From assembly GCA_963691705.1 (NCBI GenBank), contig OY829545.1, positions 36,567,475 to 36,631,474 on the forward strand: a stretch of DNA of 64,000 nt. Reading direction: 5' to 3'. This document shows, piece by piece, positions 9,973 to 21,334 of the stretch. The position numbers and the translations under genes were made by a program. Positions within the stretch are counted from its first letter, which is position 1; each line of letters opens with the position of its first letter. The stretch is from Viola odorata. Its lineage: Eukaryota; Streptophyta; Magnoliopsida; Malpighiales; Violaceae. The notes beneath the pieces are model-generated. The model had not been told where the DNA came from. It saw only the letters and a list, made by a program, of their open reading frames with translations, and searched no databases.

Positions 9973-12095
9973 ATGTCGTACATGCAATGGTCTTTGAGGC
10001 AAGATTATGATGATGATGCCTATTTGAGGCAAGGGCAGTATGATAGGCGTGAAAGGAGGAAGATCTCGGTTGGTTTGAGGGCTAAGGCTGAGACATATAA
10101 CAAAGGTGAGTCAAGGGTAAGACTTCCGCCTTTTGAAGTACTGTATGTGATAAGAGCTCAACTTCTGTTTTGGATAGAAGGAGGCCGAATTGCTGTTCTT
10201 GAGCCATATCTAGTCCTCTTGTGAGAACCGATCTTGACAATGGATATAGGTGCCTCGGATGGAGATGGAGAGGGGACACCTTGGTGAGTTTAATGGCTGA
10301 AGTTGGTGTTTAAGGAGTTATATGCAGCGGCTTGATGGTTGTTTGATAGAGATGGAACGGATGAACACAATAAGGAACTCAACTACTTAGAAAACCCTCT
10401 TGTTCATAAGAACAAGCAACCTTTCTACAAACTAGTTAAGGATCTCTCTTTAATAGAATTTACCCCTTAAGAACAAAGCTTAAGGAGCTTAATTACAAGA
10501 AGAGATGGATAAACAATGGTATTCAGCTCTAGCAGCCCTGGTTACCAAGAACCCTAAATTACACTAGTTTACTCTACTGATTTGGCCAAAGAGAATATCA
10601 TCAAAATCAAAGGCAAGTGCTGAAATGAAATGTTTGCACTTTAAATACTAAAACCTAACAATGGGTAAAAACCCTTACACCCTAAGACAAAGGGGCTTTG
10701 CCTTGGTAGCAATGAAGATGGGCTTGGAGGATGGGCTTCGGCCAAACAGAAGGGAGTCTTGGCCTAGACAGTAGGTTCGGCCTAGACGGGAGTCTTGGCC
10801 TAGACCGAAGGTTTGCCCTAGACAGCAGTCTCGGCCTAGACGGAAGGCAAGACAAGAGAAATGAGCTGGAGCCTTTAAGCTCATATCAGTATGGTCCGAA
10901 TGCTTATTTGGATTGGGAGCAAGATGTACAATTTATTTTTCGCTGCCATGATTATTCAGGAAGGAAGAAGGTGAGGTTAGCATCAGCTGCGTTTAGCGGG
11001 TATGCAAGGGGATGGTGGGATCAGCTCAATCACAAGAGAGGGACTATCTACTTAGATCCAATTGAGGACTGGAGTGAGATGAAATGGGTGATGAGGCAGC
11101 GGTTTGTTCCTAATCACTTCAGCCGTGAGCTCCTCCATAAGTTACAGACCTTGACACAAGGAAATAAGAGTGTTGAAGAGTACTTTAATGAGATGGAGAT
11201 TGCTTTGGAGAGACCGCAAGTCAAGGAGACCAAAAAGGAGACGATGGCAAGATTCTTCGAAGGCCTCAACCAAGAGATAATAGATCCACTGCATTACACT
11301 GAGTTCTTCTACTTAGAGGATATGTTACAAGAGGCGATCAGAATAGAGAAGCAAAGGAAGAAGAGGTCTCTTTATCCTAGTATCAGGCCTACTAAGTCAG
11401 AGGCGAAAGATGATGCTGAGCAAGATTCGAGGACGAATCTTCTCGAAGAAGGGGAGAATGATATGGATCCAAGAACGGAATTTTCTATAATGAAAGTTCA
11501 AGCATTCGAGGTCTATGAAGACAAGTTCCCTATTCAAGAAGAGAAGTCCATTACATGTCTAGGTGCAGAAGTGAGTGAGCGAGAAAAATAAAATAGCTTA
11601 AAAGAACCCAAAGTCTTACAGAAGACTAATCAAAACAGCCCCCACGAAAAGAGTGAGCATGGGTTAACTAATTCTTCTTCTTCTTATGTATTCTCTTTAG
11701 GGCAGCGAGAGCAGGATGTTTTGAAGGAGAAGGAGTTGTCTAAGTTGCAACAATTGGAGTTGGATGCCTTGGGTAATCCCTTTCCTTCATGTGTTTCCTT
11801 TCTTGATTCTAATAGAATTCTTGTCTTAAAAGAATCAGATTCGAGGGCGAATCTTTTCGAAGGGGAAGGGTATGATACGATCCTAGCCCCATGGTTAACC
11901 CCAGTGAGGTTAATACAACCTATATACATGGAGACAAGGCAGGAGACGCTGCTTGATCAAGTCTTCACGCATAGGATGACATGGAAGGTGGCTTGGAGGA
12001 ACCTAGCGCAAGGTTTGACATCCATCCGAGTCAACCCTTGGAAGAACGGCGTCAATAACATATCTAGAACATATAAAAGACCTATTGGAGTCTAA
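9973..12095 (+). pseudogene. gag, array copy 2, split by a solo LTR
   Basis: The frame begins ATGTCGTACATGCAATGG. It is broken after the first 58 codons by a 741-bp solo LTR (10148-10888) and resumes at 10894 with the capsid region (NAYLDWEQDVQF, GYARGWWDQL, LTQGNKSVEEYFNEMEIALE). A nonsense codon at 11589 (GAGAAAAATAA where other copies have GAGAAAAAGAA) stops it before the linker. The frame then reopens and runs into LTR C to 12095. The linker hairpin has CCCACG in place of CCCATG. The copy is dead by insertion and by mutation. Confidence 0.9.
10148..10888 (-). mobile_element. Solo LTR of family T inside gag
   Basis: 741 bp bounded by TGATAAGAGC and CATATCA with the target duplication GTATG at 10143-10147 and 10889-10893. 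The minus strand is the sense orientation: it carries the GGCCTAGAC repeats near its start, a TATTTAAAG box, and GAGGACTAGATA near its end, in the same order as the LTR at 56201-56911. No internal sequence remains, so the two LTRs of the original insertion recombined. The 69-aa and 286-aa frames that overlap its right edge are chimeras. Confidence 0.88.
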
Positions 12096-12989
12096 GGAAG
12101 GCTGTGTCCAAGTTTCAGAGCATTCGGACAAGTAGATCTCAAGGAGATTCGAGATGACAATCTCGCACACAGCAGTTCCAGGAGCAGACGCAACAGGCAA
12201 CTTCGTCGGAAATCAGCCAGCCCTATACAGGTCCAAATCATGCGATCAACTGCCCGTTAGAAACTTCAGGATGTTAGCTTTTATTTGGGATAAGATTCTG
12301 CTCATTTGGCCCAGTGGTTTGAATGTTATGGACGTAAACATTATGATGCGCAGTCTGTGCGCGAGACAACATACAACTTGAAGTTTCGGCCCAAACCTTG
12401 GCCCGATGATGGAGAACTCGACATGAGCTGCTGAAATGTATTTAAATATATTTATATTTACTTTAATTAGTTTCCTTAATTAATTAGTTAAATAATGGCA
12501 ATAACCTTTGTTTCCATTTATTTAATTAATTAGTTAATCAGTTTACTTAAATTAGTTAATTAAGTCAATTACTTTATTTAGAACTCCTACTTCTATTACT
12601 ATTATGGTTTCCTTGTAACCTTATATAAGGAGCCGCTTGGCCTCCTTAGAAACTTGGCTGATTATTTATAAAGATATTTTCTTATATTCTCTGCCCTTTT
12701 TGCGTTCAACAACGAATGAACCTTGTTCTTCTTGAGTCTTGTAAGCTTGAGTCGTTCCAAGTAAAACCCGAAATTACTTCCATTAATTGTCTGTTCTAGG
12801 TTGATATCCGCAAGGGATATAGGCTTAGTGATTCGATTAAGATCCTTCCTTATTCGAGTTAGGTTGGTTGATGCTTAGTGATCAACAGGCTTAATTGCTT
12901 AAGAAAGTTATCCATTCCGCTGGGAAATCCCGTCTTGAACAACGATCAAAATTGGTGCTACGTCTCCTTTACAAACAAGGATCGTATCA
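11873..12989 (+). mobile_element. LTR C of the gag-only array
   Basis: 1117 bp, TGATACGATCC to GATCGTATCA. TATA-type box at 12621-12630. The primer site TGGTAGCGGAGCT follows at 12992. Confidence 0.93.
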
Positions 12990-13297
12990 GCTGGTAGCGG
13001 AGCTTAAAGGCGTTCAAAGATTGGTAACTATCTTATCTATCCTTACTATTTTTATTTCATTTTATTTGAGTCGTTGTAAAAATAATTCGCCAAAGTATAA
13101 GCGATTTATATAAGAAAAAAAAAAATAGTCCACCAAAGTGTCAGTGTCGAAATCGTATTTCAATATATACCTATTGGAGTCCGATTTCTATGAGTCTTAG
13201 TTCGTTGGAAAGCCCTATCTGTCAGGAGCCTGGATCAAGAAGAATCGCGTGATTCGGACAAAGGAGTCAAAAGCTAAGGAGGAAGATCTCGGTTGGT

Positions 13298-14497
13298 TTG
13301 AGGGCTAAGGCTGAGACATATAACAAAGGTGAGTCAAGGGTAAGACTTCCGCCTTTTGAAGCAGTGTATGGTCCGAATGCTTACTTGGATTGGGAGCAAG
13401 ATGTACAATCTATTTTTCGCTGCCATGATTATTCAGGAAGGAAGAAAGTGAGGTTAGCATCGGAGACCAAAAAGGAGACGATGGCAAGATTCTTCGAAGG
13501 CCTCAACCACGAGATAATAGATCCACTGCATTACACTGAGTTCTTCTACTTAGAGGATATGTTACAAGAGGCGATCAGAATAGAGAAGCAAAGGAAGAAG
13601 AGGTCTCTTTATCCTAGTATCAGGCCTACTAAGTCAGAGGCGAAAGATGATGCTGAGCAAGATTCGAGGACGAATCTTCTCGAAGAAGGGGAGAATGATA
13701 TGGATCCAAGAACGGAATTTTCTATAATGAAAGTTCAAGCATTCGAGGTCTATGAAGACAAGTTCCCTATTCAAGAAGAGAAGTCCATTACATGTCTAGG
13801 TGCAGAAGTGAGTGAGCGAGAAAAAGAAAAGGGCTTAAAAGAACCCAAAGTCTTACAGAAGACTAATCAAAACAGCCCCCATGGAAAGAGTGAGCATGGG
13901 TTAACTAATTCTTCTTCTTCTTATGTATTCTCTTTAGGGCAGCGAGAGCAGGATGTTTTGAACGAGAAGGAGTTGTCTAAGTTGCAACAATTGGAGTTGG
14001 ATGCCTTGGGTAATCCCTTTCCTTCATGTGTTTCCTTTCTTGATTCTAATAGAATTGTTGTCTTAAAAGAATCAGATTCGAAGGCGAATCTTTTCGTAGG
14101 GGAAGGGTATGATACGATCCTAGCCCCATGGTTAACCCCAGTGAGGTTAATACAACCTCTATACATGGAGACAAGGCAGGAGACGCTGCTTGATCAAGTC
14201 TTCACGCATAGGATGACATGGAAGGTGGCTTGGAGGAACCTAGCGCAAGGTTTGACATCCATCCGAGTCAACCCTTGGAAGAACGGCGTCAATAACATAT
14301 CCAGAACATATAAAAGACCTAATGGAGTCTTAGGAAGGTTGTGTCCAAGTTTCAGAGCATTCGGACAAGTAGATCTCAAGGAGATTCGAGATGACAATCT
14401 CGCACACAGCAGTTCTAGGAGCAGACGCAACAGGCAACTTCGTCGGAACTCAGCCAGCTCTATACAGGTCCAAATCATGCGATCAACCGCTTGTTAG
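13298..14497 (+). pseudogene. gag, array copy 3, two internal deletions
   Basis: A 399-codon open frame remains, but two deletions shaped it. The first joins the leader (GTCAAAAGCTA) to AGGAGGAAGATCTCGG and removes the normal ATG. The second joins GTTAGCATC to GGAGACCAAAAAGG at about 13461 and removes the central capsid, including WWDQL and LTQGNKS. The second deletion preserved the frame. The rest of gag, the linker with NSPHGKSEHG and the read-through into LTR D follow. No ATG comes early enough to restore the usual start, so I treat it as a non-functional deletion derivative. Confidence 0.87.
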
Positions 14498-15205
14498 AAA
14501 CTTCAGGATGTTAGCTTTCATTTGGCCCAGTGGTTTGAATGTTATGGACGTAAACATTATGATGCGCAGTCTGTGCGCGAGACAACATACAACTTGAAGT
14601 TTCGGCCCAAACCTTGGCCCGATGATGGAGAACTCGACATGAGCTGCTGAAATGTATTTAAATATATTTATATTTACTTTAATTAGTTTCCTTAATTAAT
14701 TAGTTAAATAATGGCAATAACCTTTGTTTCCATTTATTTAATTAATTAGTTAATCAGTTTACTTAAATTAGTTAATTAAGTCAATTACTTTATTTAGAAC
14801 TCCTACTTCTATTACTAATAGGGTTTCCTTGTAACCTTATATAAGGAGCCGCTTGGCCTCCTTAGAAACTTGGCTGATTATTTATAAAGATATTTTCTTA
14901 TATTCTCTGCCCTTTTTGCGTTCAACAACGAATGAACCTTGTTCTTCTTGAGTCTTGTAAGCTTGAGTCGTTCCAAGTAAAACCCGAAATTACTTCCATT
15001 AATTGTCTGTTCTAGGTTGATATCCGCAAGGGATATAGGCTTAGCGATTCGATTAAGATCCTTCCTTATTCGAGTTAGGTTGGTTGATGCTTAGTGATCA
15101 ACAGGCTTAATTGCTTAAGAAAGTTATCCATTCCGCAGGGAAATCCCGTCTTGAACAACGATCAAAATTGGTGCTACATCTCCTTTACAAACAAGGATCG
15201 TATCA
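14110..15205 (+). mobile_element. LTR D of the gag-only array, 21-bp deletion
   Basis: 1096 bp. At about 14518 CATTTGGGACAAG...CATTTGGCCC is reduced to CATTTGGCCC, a deletion between two short direct repeats (CATTTGG). TATA-type box near 14838. The leader behind it, like those of the other full copies, begins with TGGTAGCGGAGCT. Confidence 0.92.
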
Positions 15206-15729
15206 ACTGGTAGCGGAGCTTAAAGGCGTTCAAAGATTGGTAACTATCTTATCTATCCTTACTATTTTTATTTCATTTTATTTGAGTCGTTGTAAAAATA
15301 ATTCGCCAAAGTATAAGCGATTTATATAAGAAAAAAAAAAAATAGTCCACCAAAGTGTCAGTGTCGAAATCGTATTTCAATATATACCTATTGGAGTCCG
15401 ATTTCTATGAGTCTTAGTTAGTTGGAAAGCCCTATCTGTCAGGAGTCTGGATCAAGAAGAATCGCGTGATTCGGACAAAGGAGTCAAAAGCTATAGTCGA
15501 TTTACTAAATTGTGTTTTCGGCCAAATTCTGCACAATTTCTGTCAAGTCAAAATTGAATTTTTATATATAGCTACTGAAGTTATATTTGAGTGAAAAAGG
15601 ATCCGTTGGAAAGCTGAGTCTGTTAGGTTTCCGAATCAAGAAGAATCAGGTGATTCGGACACCGGAGTCAAAAGCTGTGTTTGAATTACTACACTGTGTT
15701 CGCCGAAACCTAATTCTATACCTTATATA

Positions 15730-17271
15730 ATGTCGTACATGCAATGGTCTTTGAGGCAAGATTATGATGATGATGCCTATTTGAGGCAAGGGCAATATGA
15801 TAGGCGTGAAAGGAGGAAGATCTCGGTTGGTTTGAGGGCTAAGGCTGAGACATATAACAAAGGTGAGTCAAGGGTAAGACTTCCGCCTTTTGAAGCAGTG
15901 TATGGTCCGAATGCTTACTTGGATTGGGAGCAAGATGTACAATCTATTTTTCGCTGCCATGATTATTCAGGAAGGAAGAAAGTGAGGTTAGCATCAGCTG
16001 CGTTTAGCGGGTATGTAAGGGATTGGTGGGATCAGCTCAATCACAACAGAGTGACTATCTACTTAGATCCAATTGAGGATTGGAGCGAGATGAACTGGGT
16101 GATGAGGCAGCTGTTTGTTCCTAATCACTTCAGTCGTGAGCTCCTCCATAAGGTACAGACCTTGACACAAGGAAATAAGAGTGTTGAAGAGTACTTTAAT
16201 GAGATGGAGATTGCTTTGGAGAGAGCGCAAGTCAAGGAGACCAAAAAGGAGACGATGGCAAGATTCTTCGAAGGCCTCAACCAAGAGATAATAGATCCAC
16301 GGCATTACACTGAGTTCTTCTACTTAGAGGATATGTTACAAGAGGCGATCAGAATAGAGAAGCAAAGGAAGAAGAGGTCTCTTTATCCTAGTATCAGGCC
16401 TACTAAGTCAGAGGCGAAAGATGATGCTGAGCAAGATTCGAGGACGAATCTTCTCGAAGAAGGGGAGAATGATATGGATCCAAGAACGAAATTTTCTATA
16501 ATCAAAGTTCAAGCATTCGAGGTCTATGAAGACAAGTTCCCTATTCAAGAGGAGAAGTCCATTACATGTCTAGGTGCAGAAGTTAGTGAGCGAGAAAAAG
16601 AAAATGGCTTGAAAGAATTCAAAGTCTTACAGAAGACTAATCAAAACAGCCCCCATGAAAAGAGTGAGCATGGGTTAACTAATTCTTCTTCTTCTTATGT
16701 ATTCTCTTTAGGGCAGCGAGAGCAGGATGTTTTGAAGGAGAAGGAGTTGTCTAAGTTGCAACAATTGGAGTTGGATGCCTTGGGTAATCCCTTTCCTTCA
16801 TGTGTTTCCTTTCTTGATTCAAATAGAATTGTTGTCTTAAAAGAATCAGATTCGAGGGCGAATCTTTTCGAAGGGGAAGGGTATGATACGATCCTAGCCC
16901 CATGGTTAACCCCAGTGAGGTTAATACAACCTCCATACATGGAGACAAGGCAGGAGACGCTGTTTGATCAAGTCTTCACGCATAGGATGACATGGAAGGT
17001 GGCTTGGAGGAACCTAGCGCAAGGTTTGACATCCACCCGAGTCAACCCTTGGAATAACACCGTCAATAACATATCCAGAACATATACAAGACCTATTGGA
17101 GTCTTAGGAAGGCTGTGTCCAAGTTTCAGGGCATTCAGACAAGTAGATCTCAAGGAGATTCGAGATGACAATCTCGCACACAGCAGTTCTAGGAGCAGAC
17201 GCAACAGGCAACTTCGTCGGAACACAGCCAGCTCTGTACAGGTCCAAATCATGCGATCGACCATTCGTTAG
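15730..17271 (+). CDS. Gag protein of a non-autonomous (TR-GAG) element, best-preserved copy
   Basis: This is the only array copy with an uninterrupted frame from ATG, 513 codons. Capsid features appear in order: DWEQDVQSIFRCHDYSG near residue 65, DWWDQLNHNRV near 100, FVPNHFSRELLHKVQTLTQG near 125, and EEYFNEMEIALERAQV, then TMARFFEGLNQEI near 180 and a basic IEKQRKKRS stretch. There is no CCHC zinc knuckle. A linker with NSPHEKSEHG lies near residue 305. The last ~130 codons are read from LTR E. Established knowledge: gag forms the particle that packages element RNA, and gag-only elements use polymerase from relatives. Inference: this copy is the closest to the founder of the array. It could equally be a chance survivor, since nothing shows it is expressed. 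Confidence 0.88.
   Translation: MSYMQWSLRQDYDDDAYLRQGQYDRRERRKISVGLRAKAETYNKGESRVRLPPFEAVYGPNAYLDWEQDVQSIFRCHDYSGRKKVRLASAAFSGYVRDWWDQLNHNRVTIYLDPIEDWSEMNWVMRQLFVPNHFSRELLHKVQTLTQGNKSVEEYFNEMEIALERAQVKETKKETMARFFEGLNQEIIDPRHYTEFFYLEDMLQEAIRIEKQRKKRSLYPSIRPTKSEAKDDAEQDSRTNLLEEGENDMDPRTKFSIIKVQAFEVYEDKFPIQEEKSITCLGAEVSEREKENGLKEFKVLQKTNQNSPHEKSEHGLTNSSSSYVFSLGQREQDVLKEKELSKLQQLELDALGNPFPSCVSFLDSNRIVVLKESDSRANLFEGEGYDTILAPWLTPVRLIQPPYMETRQETLFDQVFTHRMTWKVAWRNLAQGLTSTRVNPWNNTVNNISRTYTRPIGVLGRLCPSFRAFRQVDLKEIRDDNLAHSSSRSRRNRQLRRNTASSVQVQIMRSTIR
16435..16485 (+). other. Fossil 3' terminus (hairpin, polypurine tract, LTR start) inside gag
   Basis: GATTCGAGGACGAATC (16435-16450), then 19 nt containing GAAGAAGGGGAGAA, then TGATATGGATCCAAGA at 16470. 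The true terminus shows the same layout (hairpin at 16849-16864, 19 nt, LTR at 16884), as does the one before LTR J, which starts TGATACGATCCCAAGA. Both also follow GAGCAAGATTCG. All array copies carry this fossil, for example at 7876-7927. Confidence 0.75.
16652..16674 (+). other. Linker hairpin (6-bp stem, 11-nt loop)
   Basis: Arms CCCATG (16652-16657) and CATGGG (16669-16674) with loop AAAAGAGTGAG. Equivalent positions occur in the other array copies at about 8095, 11642, 13879, 19459, 22257, 25057 and 27857, some with a broken arm. In protein it reads PHEKSEHG. Confidence 0.75.
16849..16883 (+). promoter_or_regulatory. Pre-LTR hairpin and polypurine tract
   Basis: GATTCG-AGGG-CGAATC (16849-16864) is a 6-bp stem with a four-base loop. 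The 19 bases to the LTR contain the purine tract GAAGGGGAAGGG, where plus-strand DNA synthesis would be primed. The same arrangement stands before the other array LTRs B to I. Confidence 0.8.
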
Positions 17272-18000
17272 AATCTTCAAGATGTTAGCTTTCATTTGGG
17301 ATAAGATTGAGCTCATTTGGCCCAGTGGTTTGAATGTTAAGGACGTAAACATTATGATGCGCAGTCTGTGCGCGTGACAACATACAACTTGAAGTTTCGG
17401 CCCAAACCTTGGCCCGATGATGGAGAACTCGACATGAGCTGCTGAAATGTATTTAAATATATTTATATTTACTTTAATTAGTTTCCTTAATTAATTAGTT
17501 AAATAATGGCAACAACCTTTGTTTCCATTTATTTAATTAATTAGTTAATCAGTTTATTTAAATTAGTTAATTCAGTCAATTACCTTATTTAGAACTCCTA
17601 CTTCTATTACTATTAGGGTTTCCATGTAACCTTATATAAGGAGCCGCTTGGCCTCCTTAGAAACTTGGCTGATTATTTATAAAGATATTTTCTTATATTC
17701 TCTGCCCTTTTTGCGTTCAACAACGAATGAACCTTGTTCTTCTTGAGTCTTGTAAGCTTGAGTCGTTCCAAGTAAAACCCAAAATTACTTCCATTAATTG
17801 TCTGTTCTAGGTTGATATCCGCAAGGGATATAGGCTTAGCGATTCGATTAAGATCCTTCCTTATTCGAGTTAGGTTGGTTGATGCTTAGCAATCAACAGG
17901 CTTAATTGCTTAAGAAAGTTATCCATTCCGCAGGGAAATCCCGTCTTGAACAACGATCAACATTGGTGCTACGTCTCCTTTACAAACAAGGATCGTATCA
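16884..18000 (+). mobile_element. LTR E of the gag-only array
   Basis: 1117 bp, TGATACGATCC to GATCGTATCA; the terminal 10 bp form a perfect inverted repeat. It contains the end of the gag frame in its first 390 bp, an AT-rich block with repeated TTAATTAATTAGTTAA, and a TATA box. Confidence 0.94.
17633..17639 (+). promoter_or_regulatory. LTR TATA box
   Basis: CTTATATAAGGAGCCGC lies about 750 bp into the LTR, with a pyrimidine-rich stretch (CTTGGCCTCCTTAG) behind it. The start of transcription would be about 30 bp downstream. All full LTRs of the array keep it and LTR A has lost it. The CRM-like LTR has AAAAAGGAGCCGC at the corresponding place. Confidence 0.7.
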
Positions 18001-18002
18001 GC

Positions 18003-18015
18003 TGGTAGCGGAGCT
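18003..18015 (+). promoter_or_regulatory. Primer binding site TGGTAGCGGAGCT
   Basis: It lies two bases behind the LTR end. It differs at two of twelve positions from the initiator-tRNA-Met complement (TGGTATCAGAGC) usual in this retrotransposon group. The same variant stands behind the array LTRs from B onward, the minus-strand LTR (47501-47513), the CRM-like 5' LTR (38615-38627) and the family T LTR (56914-56926). Confidence 0.8.
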
Positions 18016-18533
18016 TAAAGGCGTTCAAAGATTGGTAACTATCTTATCTATCCTTCCTATTTTTATTTCATTTTATTTGAGTCGTTGTAAAAATAATTCG
18101 CCAAAGTATAAGCGATTTATATCAGTAAAAAAAAAAAAAAAAAAAATAGTCCACCAAAGTGTCAGTGTCGAAATCGTATTTCAATATATACCTATTGGAG
18201 TCCGATTTCTATGAGTCTTAGTTCTTTGGAAAGCCCTATCTGTCAGGAGTCTGGATCAAGAAGTATCGCGTGATTCGGACAAAGGAGTCAAAAGCTATAG
18301 TCGATTTACTAAATTGTGTTTTCTGCCAAATTCTGCACAATTTCTGTCAAGTCAAAATTGAATTTTAATATATAGCTACTAAAGTTATATTTGAGTGAAA
18401 AAGGATCCGTTGGAAAGCTGAGTCTGTTAGGTTCCCGAATCAAGAAGAATCAGGTGATTCGGACACCGGAGTCAAAAGTTGTGCTTGAATTACTACACTG
18501 TGTTCGCCGAAACCGAATTCTATACCTTATATA

Positions 18534-20044
18534 ATGTCGTACATGCAATGGTCTTTGAGGCAAGATTATGATGATGATGCCTATTTGAGGCAAGGGCACT
18601 ATGATAGGCGTGAAAGGAGGAAGATCTCGGTTGGTTTGAGGGCTAAGGCTGAGACATATAACAAAGGTGAGTCAAGGGTAAGACTTCCGCCTTTTGAAGC
18701 AGTGTATGGTCCGAATGCTTACTTGGATTGGGAGCAAGATGTACAATCTATTTTTCGCTGCCATGATTATTCAGGAAGGAAGAAAGTGAGGTTAGCATCA
18801 GCTGTGTTTAGTGGGTATGTAAGGGATTGGTGGGATCAGCTCAATCACAAGAGAGTGACTATCTACTTAGATCCAATTGAGGATTGGAGCGAGATAAATG
18901 GGTGATGAGGCAGCGGTTTGTTCCTAATCACTTCAGCCGTGAGCTCCTCCATAAGTTACAGACCTTGACACAAGGAAATAAGAGTGTTTAAGAGTACTTT
19001 AATGAGATGGAGATTGCTTTGGAGAGAGCGCAAGTCAAGGAGACCAAAAAGGAGACGATGGCAAGATTCTTCGAAGGCGTCAACCACGAGATAATAGATC
19101 CACTGCATTACACTGAGTTCTTCTACTTAGAGGATATGTTACAAGAGGCGATCAGAATAGAGAAGCAAAGGAAGAAGAGGTCTCTTTATCCTAGTATCAG
19201 GCCTACTATGTCAAAGGCGAAAGATGATGCTGAACAAGATTCGAGGACGAATCTTCTCGAAGAAGGGGAGAATGATATGGATCCAAGAACGGAATTTTCT
19301 ATAATCAAAGTTCAAGCATTCGAGGTCTATGAAGACAAGTTCCCTATTCAGGAAGAGAAGTCCATTACATGTCTAGGTGCAGAAGTGAGTGAGCGAGAAA
19401 AAGAAAAGGGCTTAAAAGAATAAAAAGTCTTACAGAAGACTAATCAAAACAGCCCCCATGAAAAGAGTGAGCATGGGTTAACTAATTCTTCTTCTTCTTA
19501 TGTATTCTCTTTAGGGCAGAGAGAGCAGGATGTTTTGAAGGAGAAGGAGTTGTCTAAGTTGCAACAATTGGAGTTGGATGCCTTGGGTAATCCCTTTCCT
19601 TCATGTGTTTCCTTTCTTGATTCAAATAGAATTGTTGTCTTAAAAGAATCAGATTCGAGGGCGAATCTTTTCGAAGGGGAAGGGTATGATATGATCCTAG
19701 CCCCATGGTTAACCCCAGTGAGGTTAATACAACCTCTATACATGGAGACAAGGCAGGAGATGCTGCTTGATCAAGTCTTCACGCATAGGATGACATGGAA
19801 GGTGGATTGGAGGAACCTATCGCAAGGTTTGACATCCATCCTAGTCAACCCTTGGAAGAACGGCGTCCATATAATATCCAGAACATATACAAGACCTAAT
19901 GGAGTCTTAGGAAGGCTGTGTCCATGTTTCAGAGCATTCGGACAAGTAGATCTCAAGGAGATTCGAGATGACAATCTCGCACACAGCAGTTCTAGGAGCA
20001 GACGCAATAGGAAACTTCGTCGGAACTCAGCCGGCTCTGTATAG
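18534..20044 (+). pseudogene. gag, array copy 5, frameshifted
   Basis: It starts ATGTCGTACATGCAATGG like copy 4. One base is lost at about 18893 (GAGATAAATGGG where copy 4 has GAGATGAACTGGG), which ends the first frame after 123 codons. In the original phase there are further stops near 18989 (GTTTAAGAG for GTTGAAGAG) and 19421 (GAATAAAAAG for GAACCCAAAG), and a late one at 20042. The same one-base loss is present in copies 6, 7 and 8, so it predates their separation. The linker hairpin at about 19459 is intact. Confidence 0.88.
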
Positions 20045-20803
20045 GTCCAAATCATGCGATCGACCACTCGTTGGAAACGTCAGGATGTTAGCTTTCATTT
20101 GGGACAAGATTCAGCTCATTAGGCCCAGTGGTTTGAATGTTATGGACGTAAACATTATGATGCGCAGTCTATTCGCGAGACAACATACGACTTGAAGTTT
20201 CGGCCCAAACCTTGGCCCGATGATGGAGAACTCGACATGAGCTGCTGGAATGTATTTAAATATATTTATATTTAATTTAATTAGTCTCCTTAATTAATTA
20301 TTTAAATAATGGCAACAACCTTTGTTTCCATTTATTTAATTAATTAGTTAATCAGTTTATTTAAATTAGTTAATTAAGTAAATTACCTTATTTAGAACTC
20401 CTACTTCTATTACTTTTAGGGTTTCCTTGTAACCTTATATAAGGAGCCGCTTGGCCTCCTTAGAAACTTGGCTGATTATTTATAAAGATATTTTCATATA
20501 TTCTCTACCCTTTTTGCGTTCAACAACGAATGAACCTTGTTCTTCTTGAGTCTTGTAAGCTTGAGTCATTCCAAGTAAAACCCGAAATTACTTCCATTAA
20601 TTGTCTGTTCTAGGTTGATATCCGCAAGGGATATAGGCTTAGCGATTCGATTAAGATCCTTCCTTATTTGAGTTAGGTTGGTTGATGCTTAGCGATCAAC
20701 AGGCTTAATTGCTTAAGAAAGTTATCCATTCCGCAGGGAAATCCCGTCTTGAACAACGATGAACATTGGTGCTACGTCTCCTTTACAAACAAGGATCGTA
20801 TCA
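19687..20803 (+). mobile_element. LTR F of the gag-only array
   Basis: 1117 bp, TGATATGATCC to GATCGTATCA, with TATA box and primer site as in LTR E. Confidence 0.93.
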
Positions 20804-21334
20804 GCTGGTAGCGGAGCTTAAAGGCGTTCAAAGATTGGTAACTATCTTATCTATCCTTACTGTTTTTATTTCATTTTATTTGAGTCGTTGTGAAAACAAT
20901 TCACCAAAGTATAAGCGATTTATATTAGTAAAAAAAAAAAAAAAAACAGTCCATAAAAGTGTCAGTGTCGAAATCGTATTTTAATATATACCTATTGGAG
21001 TACAATTTCTATGAGTCTTAGTTCATTGGAAAGCCCTATCTTTCAGGAGTCTGGATCAAGAAGAATCGCGTGATTCGGACATAGGAGTCAAAAGCTATAG
21101 TCGATTTACTAAATTGTGTTTTCTGCCAAATTCTGCACAATTTCTGTCAAGTCGAAAATTGAATTTTAATATATAGCTACTGAAGTTAGATTTTAGTGAA
21201 AAAGGATCTGTTGGTAAGCTGAGTCTGTTAGGTTTCCGAATCAAGAAGAATCCAGTGATTTGGACACCGTAGTCAAAACCTGTGCTTGAATTACTACACT
21301 GTGTTCGCCGAAACCGAATTCTATACCTTATATA

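Noticed and set aside
10731..10893. Start of a 286-codon frame in array copy 2
   Set aside because: The first 54 codons are read from the solo LTR and joined by chance to gag.
14194..14478. Antisense frame of ~94 codons recurring in most array units (also near 6708, 8137, 16968, 19771, 22572, 25372)
   Set aside because: It lies opposite the LTR-coded end of gag. It recurs only because the units are copies, and its start and length vary with single mutations.
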